64,000 nt of DNA, taken from contig OZ255821.1 in assembly GCA_965277435.1 (NCBI GenBank), positions 3,410,001 through 3,474,000 of the forward strand, written 5' to 3'. Made by a program: the position numbers and the translations under genes. The notes under the pieces are model-generated. The model was given only the letters and a program-made list of their open reading frames with translations. It did no database searches and was not told the origin of the DNA. Positions 34,158 to 42,617 of the stretch are shown here, one piece after another. The stretch comes from Bog-105 sp965277435. GTDB taxonomy: Bacteria; Acidobacteriota; Terriglobia; Bryobacterales; Bryobacteraceae. Within the stretch, counting starts at the first letter, position 1. Every line of letters starts with the position of its first letter.

Positions 34158-35183
34158 GTGTTCATCGATGAAGTAGTTATTTCTGTGAAGGCCGGGGACG
34201 GCGGTAATGGTTGCCTGGCATTCCGGCGCGAGAAGTTCGTGCCACGAGGCGGTCCGAGCGGCGGCGACGGCGGCCGGGGCGGCGACGTCGTTTTAGTAGC
34301 GAGTGAGCACTACAATACGCTGCTCCATTTCCGGTTCAATCCGGAACATTCGGCGGAGCGAGGCAGGCACGGCGAGGGAAGCAATCGAACGGGCCGCGAT
34401 GGCGCCGGCGTTGAACTTCCGGTACCCGTGGGAACAATCGTGTACGACGGCGATAGTGGCGAGCAGTTGTTCGACTTCACTGCTCCTGGTCAGACGTATA
34501 CGGTCGCGAGCGGCGGCCGAGGCGGCCGAGGAAATGCGCGTTTTACATCGTCCACGCACCAGGCGCCCACCGAACATGAAGACGGTAAGCCGGGCGCGGC
34601 GTTGCGCCTGCGGCTGGAATTAAAGCTATTGGCCGATGTGGGACTGGTTGGGTTTCCAAATGCCGGAAAATCGACTCTGATCTCACGGCTTTCGGCTGCC
34701 AAACCGAAGATCGCCGACTATCCGTTCACCACACTTCAGCCGAATTTGGGAGTAGTGCAGGCAGGTGACCACACTTTTGTGCTGGCCGATGTGCCGGGAC
34801 TGATTGAAGGCGCGCACAAAGGCTGCGGGCTCGGAACACAGTTCCTCCGGCACATCGAGCGCACCAAATTGCTGGTGCACATGGTGGATGCATCGGACCT
34901 GAGCGGGCGCGACCCAGCGGAGGATTTCGAAGTCATCCTCGGCGAATTGACGAAGTTCAGTCCGGAACTGATGCAAAAGCCGATGATCGTGGTGGCGACG
35001 AAGGTGGATGCCTGCCAAGACGAAACGCGCCTGCGGGCGATACAGAAAAAGGCGGAACAGCATCACTTTCCGTTCTACGCAATTTCCTCTGCAACAGGTA
35101 AGGGGCTGGACGAATTACGATACGTAATGAGTGCGGCCCTTTTCCCCGTTGCAGAGAGGGTCGAAGTTCCCGTCGGAAGCTAG
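34158..35183 (+). CDS. obgE: Obg family GTPase
   Basis: 341 residues. The glycine-rich Obg fold (KAGDGGNGCLAFRREKFVPRGGPSGGDGGRGG, written here as blocks GGNGCLAF and GGPSGGDGGRGG) is followed by the G domain: G1 GFPNAGKSTL, G2 DYPFTTLQPNLG, G3 DVPGLIEGAHKG, G4 ATKVD and G5 ISSATGKG. It helps 50S assembly. GTG start at 34158. The last nine bases, including TAG, are also the 5' acceptor strand of selC. Confidence 0.96.
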   Translation: MFIDEVVISVKAGDGGNGCLAFRREKFVPRGGPSGGDGGRGGDVVLVASEHYNTLLHFRFNPEHSAERGRHGEGSNRTGRDGAGVELPVPVGTIVYDGDSGEQLFDFTAPGQTYTVASGGRGGRGNARFTSSTHQAPTEHEDGKPGAALRLRLELKLLADVGLVGFPNAGKSTLISRLSAAKPKIADYPFTTLQPNLGVVQAGDHTFVLADVPGLIEGAHKGCGLGTQFLRHIERTKLLVHMVDASDLSGRDPAEDFEVILGELTKFSPELMQKPMIVVATKVDACQDETRLRAIQKKAEQHHFPFYAISSATGKGLDELRYVMSAALFPVAERVEVPVGS

Positions 35184-35271
35184 ACTCTGCCGGTGCAGGG
35201 CCCGGTCTTCAAAACCGGAGTGCGGCACTTTGCGTGTCACGGGTGGGTCCGACTCCCATTAGCTTCCGCCA
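35175..35271 (+). tRNA. selC: tRNA-Sec (anticodon TCA)
   Basis: The 97-nt RNA has an 8-bp acceptor stem, GGAAGCTA with TAGCTTCC, a 6-bp D stem (CTCTGC/GCAGGG) with a 4-base loop, anticodon arm CCGGT-CTTCAAA-ACCGG reading UGA, a long variable arm, T arm TGGG-TCCGACT-CCCA, and encoded GCCA. The 8-bp acceptor and long D stem are unique to selenocysteine tRNA. It overlaps the 3' end of obgE by nine bases. It implies a selA/selB/selD system outside the window. Confidence 0.96.
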
Positions 35272-35620
35272 AGCAAATTATTGAAAACCGCGACGCCGGA
35301 GTTGCTCTGAGTCTCTGCACTGTGCTTTTGCAAAAGGCATTACGGCTGCGCTCCCTCCCGTTTCCTGCTTTGCCAGCCTTTACGACCAGTCTGGCGACGC
35401 CCTGGGCGTTGATGCGCCATGCAATACGACTCGCCAACGGGATTATCGCCGTGGATCACCACATCGCTTGGTCCTTGAAGTGGAACGTAGCAGTGTGCTT
35501 GTTCTGAAACGAACAAGCATCTTTATCTCCTGTTTGTATCGATTATGACTCTGGTAGGCGAGCATGGGATCGGGGGGATTGCCCGGTTGATTGTTTACTG
35601 AGCCAGGTGTGCGAGCGCGT
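35272..35620. other. Intergenic after selC
   Basis: About 350 bases. Apart from the hairpin at 35496-35519 nothing supportable is seen. tRNA-Sec genes are integration sites in other bacteria, but no integrase or repeated tRNA 3' end is visible here. Confidence 0.45.
35496..35519 (+). terminator. Hairpin, possible terminator of the rplU-obgE-selC region
   Basis: TGCTTGTTC-TGAAAC-GAACAAGCA is a perfect 9-bp stem with a 6-base loop, followed by TCTTTATC. The stem is not GC-rich and the U-run is broken, so it could instead be an operator. Confidence 0.5.
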
Positions 35621-36841
35621 CTATCGGGCTTGTAGGCTGTCTTCGCTTGCTTTCTTTTCCAGGTGCATTACTGTCTCGAAATGATAAGTCTGCGGGAACA
35701 AATCGACGAGCGCCAAACGCCGGACGGTGTACTTCTCAAGCAGTGTGCGGGCATCGCGGGCCAGCGTCGCCGGATCGCAGCTCACTATAGTCAACCGCGG
35801 CGGTAAAAGCCGCAATAGAGCGGCGGTGGTCTCGCGGCCCAGACCCGCGCGCGGCGGATCGACCAGCAGCAGTTCCGGAGCGTCTCCCAGCGCCGTAAGG
35901 TAATTTTCAGCGGACGCGCGGTTCGCTGTCACCACATTCTTGCTTTGTCCCAGGTTGTATTCGAGATCGCGAATGGCCGAGACGCCGCGTTCAACCGCGT
36001 CCACCCGCCGGAAACGGTTCGCCAGCGGCAGCGTGAACAGCCCGACGCCGGCATATAAATCCACCGCGTAGGCGCCCTCGGCATCCTGGATTGCTTCTTC
36101 TACCAAAGTCTCGACCAGGAAGCGGTTGACCTGGAAGAAAGAGCCGCCGCTGATCCGAAACCGGAAACCGGCTGCCTGGTAATCGACCGGTCCCGGGACT
36201 AACGATGGCAGGAAGGTCTTGCACCATTCGAAGAACCGGGCGGCTACCGGACGAGTGGATTGCAGCACGTTCAACTGTAGGTCGCTTCCGTTGGTGAACA
36301 GCTCGAGTGACTGCAAAAAGCCCGGCCACTCCGGACGCTTCGCCGCCTGCTGAATCTTGGCAATCGCTTCCACCAGCAGCGGTGCGGATATCGGGCAATG
36401 GTCGACCGGACAGAGATCGCGCGAACCGGATTTGTGAAAGCCAGCCTGCCGTCCGGCGAAGTGCAATTGCACGCGATTCCGATAGGCCCAAGGCTCTCCG
36501 GTTAGCGTTGGGATTTCGTCCTCATACCTGAGGCCGCCCAGCCGTTGCAGCGTTTCCCGCAAAATCGCCACCTTCTGCGCGACTTGAAATTCGTACGCAG
36601 CATGCTGATACTGGCATCCGCCGCACGTTCCGAAATATTCGCAGCGCGGCGTCACCCGTTCGGGCGAAGACTCCATAATCTCCGGCGAAATGCCGCGCAG
36701 CAGCCCCGTTTTCGCGCGAGAGGTGTTCACGGTTACACGCTCGCCCGGCAGAACAAACGGCGTCAGCACTACCTGTCCATCGAGCCGCGCCAGCCCGTCG
36801 CCGCCGTACACCAGTTTTTCGATCGTTAGCGTTTCTGACAT
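35621..36841 (-). CDS. 23S rRNA (uracil-5-)-methyltransferase, RlmD/RumA type
   Basis: 406 residues. An N-terminal TRAM domain (IEKLVYGGDGLARLDGQVV) is followed by a 4Fe-4S site with CEYFGTCGGCQYQH and a later CPVDHC. The SAM domain contains YAVDLYAGVGLFTLPLA, LLVDPPRAGLGRET, and the catalytic cysteine in IVSCDPATLARD. The family methylates U1939 or U747 of 23S rRNA, or U54 of tRNA, and the exact site cannot be told. Its start is 8-29 bases from trpS on the other strand. Confidence 0.9.
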   Translation of the reverse strand: MSETLTIEKLVYGGDGLARLDGQVVLTPFVLPGERVTVNTSRAKTGLLRGISPEIMESSPERVTPRCEYFGTCGGCQYQHAAYEFQVAQKVAILRETLQRLGGLRYEDEIPTLTGEPWAYRNRVQLHFAGRQAGFHKSGSRDLCPVDHCPISAPLLVEAIAKIQQAAKRPEWPGFLQSLELFTNGSDLQLNVLQSTRPVAARFFEWCKTFLPSLVPGPVDYQAAGFRFRISGGSFFQVNRFLVETLVEEAIQDAEGAYAVDLYAGVGLFTLPLANRFRRVDAVERGVSAIRDLEYNLGQSKNVVTANRASAENYLTALGDAPELLLVDPPRAGLGRETTAALLRLLPPRLTIVSCDPATLARDARTLLEKYTVRRLALVDLFPQTYHFETVMHLEKKASEDSLQAR

Positions 36842-36870
36842 CCCTTACGATGAAGAATCTTCCCCTTGCA

Positions 36871-37845
36871 ATGAAAGCACGAGTCCTATCCGGCGTTCAG
36901 CCTACTGGTCAACTACACATCGGCAACTATCTGGGAGCTCTCAAAAACTGGGCTGAAATCCAGAGCCAGTACGAGAGCATATTCTGCATTGTCGACCTGC
37001 ATGCCATTACGGCTTATCAGCAGCCCTCGGAACTGGCGGCTAAGATTCGCGAGACGGCCGCGCTCTTTCTGGCGGCCGGCATCGATCCCGAATATTCATC
37101 TGTGGTCGTTCAATCGAGCGTGCCGGGCCACTCGGAACTCGCCTGGCTGCTTACCTGCGTGACCCCGCTGGGCTGGTTGTATCGCATGACGCAGTTCAAG
37201 GTGAAGTCGGAAAAGCAGGACACAATCGGCGACGGCCTTCTCCAGTATCCCGTGCTGATGGCGGCTGACATTTTGATTTACCAGGCCGGGATCGTGCCAG
37301 TGGGCGAAGATCAGTCTCAACATTTGGAACTGGCGCGCGATATCGCACAGCGTTTCAACTCGCTCTATGGCGATACGTTCGTCATGCCTGCGACGCGCTT
37401 GCCCGCTGTGGGCGCTCGCATTATGGGCTTGGATGACCCGACTCAGAAGATGAGCAAATCCGCTTCGGGCAGCAATCATGCGATCGCCCTGCTCGACGAT
37501 CCCAAGACCATCCAGAAAAAAATCGCGCGCGCTACTACCGACTCGAAACCCTCAGTCGATCCGGATGACCTTGGCGCGGGCGTCGCCAATCTGCTGACTA
37601 TCGCCGAAGCTTGCGATCCGTCTATCAACAAAGCGCGCGTGGCTGGCCTGCGTTATGGCGATTTCAAGAAGCTGGTCGCTGAGACGGTGATTGCACGCCT
37701 TGAACCGATTCAACAGCGCTATCGCGAGGTGACGGCGGACCCGTCGTATATTGACCAGGTTCTGCGGCGCGGGCGTGACCACGTGTTGCCGATCTCTGAA
37801 GACACGATGCGCAAAGCGAAACGCGCCATGGGGCTCTATGCTTAG
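36871..37845 (+). CDS. trpS: Tryptophanyl-tRNA synthetase
   Basis: 324 residues from ATG 36871 (MKARVLSGVQPTGQLHIGNYLG). The class I signatures are HIGN and KMSKS (in TQKMSKSASGSNHAI), with VGEDQSQHLELARDIA in between. ATG 36850 would add seven residues (MKNLPLA) not typical of the family and would leave only 8 bases between it and the divergent rlmD-type gene. Neither start has a strong ribosome site. Confidence 0.95.
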   Translation: MKARVLSGVQPTGQLHIGNYLGALKNWAEIQSQYESIFCIVDLHAITAYQQPSELAAKIRETAALFLAAGIDPEYSSVVVQSSVPGHSELAWLLTCVTPLGWLYRMTQFKVKSEKQDTIGDGLLQYPVLMAADILIYQAGIVPVGEDQSQHLELARDIAQRFNSLYGDTFVMPATRLPAVGARIMGLDDPTQKMSKSASGSNHAIALLDDPKTIQKKIARATTDSKPSVDPDDLGAGVANLLTIAEACDPSINKARVAGLRYGDFKKLVAETVIARLEPIQQRYREVTADPSYIDQVLRRGRDHVLPISEDTMRKAKRAMGLYA

Positions 37846-37901
37846 AGCTCACATGGCAGGCAGGCTAACGCTACCCTACGGGAGCGCTATCATGGGGTTG
37901 C

Positions 37902-38933
37902 TTGAGCACTCAGACCGCACCTCTCAGGCCTGTCGAGCGCAGCACAAAGTTCAAATCGTGGGCACTGATTGTAACCACGAACCTCATCTCGCTGGTTTGC
38001 ATGGGATGGGTTTTGAATGGCGCCGGCCTCCAGCACATCTGGGGAGAAGTCAAACACATGCATTACGGCTGGGTGGCCGGTGCTGTTGTTCTCGACATCT
38101 GTGTCTACCTGTTTCATGCGGTGCGCTGGCGTTTGCTTCTCTGGCCGATTGAGCGTGTTCCGTTCATTCAGGCGGTGGAAAGTATCTACGTAGGGCTGTT
38201 TGCAAACGAGGTTTTGCCTTTTCGCGCCGGTGAACTCATCCGCTGCTTCCTGCTGTCGAAATTCACCACCGTTCCTCTTTCCGTTACGTTTGCTTCCGCT
38301 CTGATCGAGCGAATCTTTGATGGCATCTGGCTGCTCGCCTGCTTCTTCGTATGTCTGCGGCTTGGAAAACTACCAGGAGTGCTGGTGCATGGCGGCTATA
38401 TTCTTGCTGTACTGATCGCGATTCTCACGGTTGTGTTGGCCGCTGCCATGTATGCGCGCAAGCAGTCGCTTAGTAAGGTATTCGGCATCTCGTGGCCGCG
38501 CTGGTTCGACACGCTGATCGAAGATCTCCATCTGATCGGCCACTCGCGCTATCTTTACTTTTCGTTCCTGGTGAGCGGCCTCTACATGCTGGCGCAGATG
38601 GCGCCGATTTACATGCTGGTGCAAGCCAATCGCCTGAACGTACCCTGGACGGCTTCCTTCATGCTGCTGGTGTTACTCCGCTTGAGCAGCATCGTGCCGC
38701 AAGCCCCGGGCAATCTCGGGTCTTTCAACTGGGTGACCGCCCGTACGCTCATCCTGTTTGGCCTGGGATCCGGTCATGCCAAGCGCTTTTCGCTCATTTT
38801 GTGGGCGGTGATGACGATTCCGCTCATCATCATTGGTTTCATTGCGCTGGCTCTCGAGGGCGTCAACATGACCCATCTCCAGAAACAAGCCACGGCGGCG
38901 GTGAAAGAGCGCGGCAAAATCCCGGTAGAATAG
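37902..38933 (+). CDS. YbhN/LPG-synthase-TM family membrane protein (lipid flippase-like)
   Basis: 343 residues, about eight membrane helices. AVVLDICVYLFHAVRWRLLL, GLFANEVLPFRAGELIRCFLLS and LLVLLRLSSIVPQAPGNLGSFNW are the conserved motifs of the UPF0104/AglD/MprF-membrane family, which flips or processes lipid-linked substrates. No MprF transferase domain is attached. The TTG at 37902 is the first start after a stop five codons upstream. Substrate unknown. Confidence 0.82.
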   Translation: MSTQTAPLRPVERSTKFKSWALIVTTNLISLVCMGWVLNGAGLQHIWGEVKHMHYGWVAGAVVLDICVYLFHAVRWRLLLWPIERVPFIQAVESIYVGLFANEVLPFRAGELIRCFLLSKFTTVPLSVTFASALIERIFDGIWLLACFFVCLRLGKLPGVLVHGGYILAVLIAILTVVLAAAMYARKQSLSKVFGISWPRWFDTLIEDLHLIGHSRYLYFSFLVSGLYMLAQMAPIYMLVQANRLNVPWTASFMLLVLLRLSSIVPQAPGNLGSFNWVTARTLILFGLGSGHAKRFSLILWAVMTIPLIIIGFIALALEGVNMTHLQKQATAAVKERGKIPVE

Positions 38934-38954
38934 TTTGTAACGGGGTTATTGCTC

Positions 38955-39377
38955 ATGCCGATCCAGTCGTTCCGGGTAAGCGTTCTGCTGCTCGCGTTAT
39001 GCGCCTCTGTAGCTGGTGGAGCATCCAGCAATCCGGTCGCGGAACACGATATCGGGAAACGCCCGGAGATCGCTCTGAATAGCGCCGAGATGGCATTCGA
39101 CTCTGCTCGCGAAGCCTATACAAAAGGGGAAATCGAGAAAGGCGACGCCGCGCTCGAGGAGATGACGAAAGATCTCGACGCGTGTGTCAGTTCGCTGGAA
39201 ACGGCGCACAAATCCCACTTTTACAAGAAGGCTGAATTGCGCGTGGCCATGCTGCAGCGGCGTATGAAAACCCTGCTCGACGACATCGACTTGCCGAGCC
39301 GTGGGTGGGCCGAACAAACAGACCGTAAATTGGAAGAGATTCACGAAAAATTGCTGGCCGGGGTGATGCGTAAATGA
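38955..39377 (+). CDS. Exported helical hypothetical protein
   Basis: 140 residues. VSVLLLALCASVAGGAS is a signal peptide. The mature part is helical: EIALNSAEMAFDSAREAYTKGEIEKGDAALEEM and FYKKAELRVAMLQRRMKTLL. It ends in ATGA overlap with the next exported protein, so the two are co-translated and probably act together in the periplasm. No known family. Confidence 0.7.
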   Translation: MPIQSFRVSVLLLALCASVAGGASSNPVAEHDIGKRPEIALNSAEMAFDSAREAYTKGEIEKGDAALEEMTKDLDACVSSLETAHKSHFYKKAELRVAMLQRRMKTLLDDIDLPSRGWAEQTDRKLEEIHEKLLAGVMRK

Positions 39378-40015
39378 AGTCGCTGGTTGGCTTGGGCATT
39401 CTTCTCTGCCTGGGTGTGACGGCCCGAGCCCAGGACCGCGATTTTCTGACGTCCAATGAAGTCGAGCAGATTCGCGAGGCGCAAGACCCCAACGACCGGC
39501 TGGCCCTCTACGTGCATTTTGCGAAGCAGCGTATGGACCTGGTGCAGCAATACCTGGCCAAAGAGAAGCCCGGCCGCAGTATCTTCGTCCACAACGCGCT
39601 TGAGGATTACACGAAGATCATCGAAGCGGTCGATTCGGTAGCGGACGACGCGCTGCGGCATAACAAGCCGATCGATAACGGCATGCTCGCGGTATTGGAT
39701 GCCGAAAAAGAATTTCTTACTCAGCTCAACAAGATCCAGGATAGTGAGCCGAAAGACTTCGACCGGTACAAATTTGTTCTCTCGGAGGCGATCGACACAA
39801 CCACCGACAGCCACGATTTGTCGCTGGAGGATGCCAAGAAACGCAGCGCCGATCTCTCCGCGCAGGACTCCAAAGAAAAGACAGAACGCGAGTCCATGAT
39901 GTCCCACGACGAGCAAAAGGAACGGAAGAAAACGGCTGCTAAGGATGACGGCGAGAAGAAAAAGATACCCTCTCTGCTGCGCCCCGGTGAGAAGCCGCCG
40001 AATCCACAGCAGTAA
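39374..40015 (+). CDS. Exported hypothetical protein with charged C-terminus
   Basis: 213 residues. MKSLVGLGILLCLGVTARAQ is a signal peptide. A helical core (RLALYVHFAKQRMDLVQQYL) is followed by a Lys/Glu-rich, low-complexity tail (KEKTERESMMSHDEQKERKK) and a Pro-rich end. ATG overlaps the upstream stop. It is conserved with its partner in acidobacteria as far as I recall; function unknown. Confidence 0.7.
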   Translation: MKSLVGLGILLCLGVTARAQDRDFLTSNEVEQIREAQDPNDRLALYVHFAKQRMDLVQQYLAKEKPGRSIFVHNALEDYTKIIEAVDSVADDALRHNKPIDNGMLAVLDAEKEFLTQLNKIQDSEPKDFDRYKFVLSEAIDTTTDSHDLSLEDAKKRSADLSAQDSKEKTERESMMSHDEQKERKKTAAKDDGEKKKIPSLLRPGEKPPNPQQ

Positions 40016-40059
40016 AACGCAGCACTTCTGTCGTAGATTGGAAGAGGGATGTCTTTTTA

Positions 40060-40986
40060 GTGGGCCACAACCACAATCACGCGAGTAAAACCGGCTGGGT
40101 GCTGAACATCTCGCTAGTCGCTACGTTGGCCTTTACGGCGTTCGAAGTGCTGGCGGGCCTGCGTTCGCATAGTCTGTCGCTACTCTCCGACGCGGGCCAT
40201 AACTTCACTGACGCCTTGGCGCTGTTGTTGGCCGCGGTCGGCGTGTATCTGCAGAGCAAGCCGGCCGATCACTCGAAAACCTACGGCTATGGGCGTGCGG
40301 GCGTCATTGCCGCATTCCTCAACGCGGCCACGCTGATCGTGGTCTCGCTAGGCATTTTTTGGGAAGCAACTCAGCGCCTTCTTCATCCCGAGCCACTGGA
40401 CGACCGCATCATGCTGTGGGTAGCGCTGGCTGCTTTAATCCTGAATACCGGTATTGTGATTGCGCTCAATAGCGGCAAGAAAGGCGACATCAATATTCGC
40501 GCGGCGGTGATTCATATGGCGGGCGACGCAGTGGGCGCCATCGCCATCATTTTGGGTGCGCTGGCGATTCGCTACACCGGGCTGACCTACATCGATCCGG
40601 TTCTTTCGATTGTCCTGGGCATTTTTATTCTCTACACGGCCTGGGACATCATCAAGGAATCGCTAAATATCCTGCTCGAAGGTTTGCCGCGCGGCATGGC
40701 TTTGCCGAAAGTGACTTCGGCGATGGGATCGGTCAAAGGAGTGATCGATGTGCATGACCTTCACATCTGGAGCCTGGGATCGAGCACGCATGCGCTCAGC
40801 TGTCATGTGCTGATCGACGACATGCCGCCGTCCTCAAGCGAGTGCATTCTGAAAGGCATCAAGGATGTGGTGCGCGGTTTCGGCATTCATCACACTACCG
40901 TTCAGTTTGAGCACGTGCCGTGCATGCTGGCGGAGAATCCATGTTGCCCGCCCAGTGCGGAAGTAGCGCACGATCACAGCCATTAA
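40060..40986 (+). CDS. Cation diffusion facilitator (CzcD/ZitB-like metal/H+ antiporter)
   Basis: 308 residues with six membrane helices. The metal sites are in SDAGHNFTDALAL (helix 2) and HMAGDAVGAIAI (helix 5), each with the His/Asp pair that binds Zn or a similar ion. GHNHNHASK at the N-terminus and AHDHSH at the C-terminus are His-rich metal collectors. The cytoplasmic domain contains VIDVHDLHIWSLGSSTHALSCHV. GTG start. It exports Zn2+, Cd2+ or Co2+. Confidence 0.93.
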   Translation: MGHNHNHASKTGWVLNISLVATLAFTAFEVLAGLRSHSLSLLSDAGHNFTDALALLLAAVGVYLQSKPADHSKTYGYGRAGVIAAFLNAATLIVVSLGIFWEATQRLLHPEPLDDRIMLWVALAALILNTGIVIALNSGKKGDINIRAAVIHMAGDAVGAIAIILGALAIRYTGLTYIDPVLSIVLGIFILYTAWDIIKESLNILLEGLPRGMALPKVTSAMGSVKGVIDVHDLHIWSLGSSTHALSCHVLIDDMPPSSSECILKGIKDVVRGFGIHHTTVQFEHVPCMLAENPCCPPSAEVAHDHSH

Positions 40987-41040
40987 TCTGCCGGCCGTCA
41001 AATAGCCGGACGGATTTTGAGTTCTTTCAGCGGCCGCCGT

Positions 41041-41553
41041 CTACGCAGGAGCTGGTTCGTCAGCGCTGGGGCCATAGATGGCGGGAACGGGCGCGTCGTT
41101 TAAGCGGAGATAGACGGTGAGCTGGCCGCGATGATGGGCGAGATGATTTAATACAAAGTCGCGAATGTTGATGTAGCGCGGCATTTCCATAACAACGTGG
41201 CCGGAGACAAGGAAGCGCCAAGGAGTAAGTAGATGGTCATCGTCGGTGTGGCGCAAGGCGTTACGCCCCTTCGCAACGGCTTCATCTAGAGCGGCGACGA
41301 GTTCAGTAGGTGAGTTCATGGCCTTGGCCTGGTAAGCGAATTCGCCGGATGGGTTCATATCGATCTGGTCATGGTCAATTATCATTTCGATCCAAGCCGG
41401 CATGGTGGCTACCAGAGCAGCGAGGTAGCCGAGGGGCATGGATTTCTCGTGCGGTTTCCAATCGTTGCGGCCTTCGGGAACGCGTTCGAGAACACGGCGG
41501 GTAGCGGCGGCCTCGCGTTCGAGTTCCGCCAGGAATAACTCTGTCATTTGCAT
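41041..41553 (-). CDS. DinB family protein
   Basis: 170 residues of the DinB/YfiT four-helix bundle: FLAELEREAAATRRVLERVPEG, then DWKPHEKSMPLGYLAALVA and FVLNHLAHHRGQLTVYLRL, with the metal-binding His residues in HEKSM and NHLAHHRG. These are thiol- or metal-dependent small-molecule enzymes, often transferases. AGGAG lies ten bases upstream of ATG 41553. The YafY-type regulator gene stands divergently next to it, a common pairing, and probably controlled it before it was truncated. Confidence 0.9.
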   Translation of the reverse strand: MQMTELFLAELEREAAATRRVLERVPEGRNDWKPHEKSMPLGYLAALVATMPAWIEMIIDHDQIDMNPSGEFAYQAKAMNSPTELVAALDEAVAKGRNALRHTDDDHLLTPWRFLVSGHVVMEMPRYINIRDFVLNHLAHHRGQLTVYLRLNDAPVPAIYGPSADEPAPA

Positions 41554-41642
41554 GGTTGGTATTGCTCCTGTCAGTAGCGTACGAATTCTTATATGCCGTC
41601 TTATGTCATGATTGCGAGAGTTTTTGAAGAATTTTGAGTGCC

Positions 41643-42569
41643 ATGCGAGCCGACCGACTTCTTTCCGCGATTTTCCTGCTGCAGGCGAACAAGCGACTGA
41701 GCGGGCGCGAACTGGCGCGGCGTCTGGAGGTATCCGAACGGACGGTACACCGGGATATGGAAGCTCTAAGTACGGCCGGGGTGCCGGTGTTTGCGCTGCG
41801 TGGATCGCAAGGAGGGTGGCAGCTCGACGAGCAATGGCGAACGCAGGTGCCGGGTCTCAGCGATGCGGAACTGCAAGGATTGTTGCTGGCGCAGCCGCAA
41901 ATCGCGGGCGAAGGGCGGCGGGCGATGGACAAGCTGGTGGCGGCTCTGCCGGCGGGGCAGCGGGAGCGTGCGACAGCCATCCGGGAGCGGCTCTATGTGG
42001 ACACAACGGCGTGGCGTGGCTCGACGGAAAATCTTGCGTGTTTACCGGTAGTGCAGGACGCGGTTGGCCGCGATCGCAAGTTGCGAATCCGCTACCTGCG
42101 AGCGGGACGGGCACCGCAAGAGCGAATAGTAGATCCGGTAGGCCTGGTGGCGAAGGGCGTGAGCTGGTACCTGGTGGCGGGAACGGATCGAGGGATTCGG
42201 ACATTTCGGGTATCGCGGATCGAACAGGCGACGCTCATCGAGGTAGCGTGTGAACGGCCGGCGCATTTCGATTTGGGAGAATACTGGCGTTCGTCGACGA
42301 AGGAATTTCAAGAGAGCTGGCCGAAGTTCACGGTTATTGCGCGGCTCGATGCTCAGGCTGTGCAGTCAGCTAAGCCTTGGCACGTAATTGTATCTGTATA
42401 AGACGGACGGTACCAGATGGAATTCGGCTGCGAGGAGGAGGCGTGTTTCGTGATGTTGGGTCTGGGGCGGCGGGCGGAAGTTATCGAGCCGGCGAGTTTA
42501 CGGGCGCGCGTGGCGGCAGAACATTTAGAAGCGCACAGGCCGCTGGGCGGGGCACCTAAAGAGAGCTGA
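41643..42569 (+). pseudogene. YafY-type HTH/WYL transcriptional regulator interrupted by an in-frame TAA
   Basis: The frame begins MRADRLLSAIFLLQANKR, with a winged helix (LSGRELARRLEVSERTVHRDMEAL), then the WYL domain (KLRIRYLRAGR, GLVAKGVSWYLVAG, RTFRVSRI). A TAA at 42399-42401 stops it after VIVSV. The very next codons in the same frame continue DGRYQMEFGCEEEACFVMLG and RRAEVIEPASLRARVAAEHL to a TGA at 42569, the normal C-terminus. One substitution (for example GAA to TAA) explains the break. The truncated 252-residue form lacks the last WYL-extension part. Confidence 0.82.
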
Positions 42570-42573
42570 CTAC

Positions 42574-42611
42574 AGCGGCCCTGGCCGCGTCCGGCGCGTC
42601 CGTTGTGCGCG
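42574..42611 (+). repeat. Dispersed 38-bp hairpin-type repeat, copy B
   Basis: Begins AGCGGCCCTGGCCGCGTCC and ends GTCCGTTGTGCGCG. Six mismatches to copy A. It fills the gap between the YafY-type gene and the convergent amidase gene. Confidence 0.55.
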
Positions 42612-42617
42612 TGTTAT

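Noticed and set aside
35193..35507. Frame through selC and the following spacer
   Set aside because: Starts inside the tRNA and has no homology signal.
35272..35620. Integration site or island next to selC
   Set aside because: No integrase and no second copy of the tRNA 3' end found in the window.
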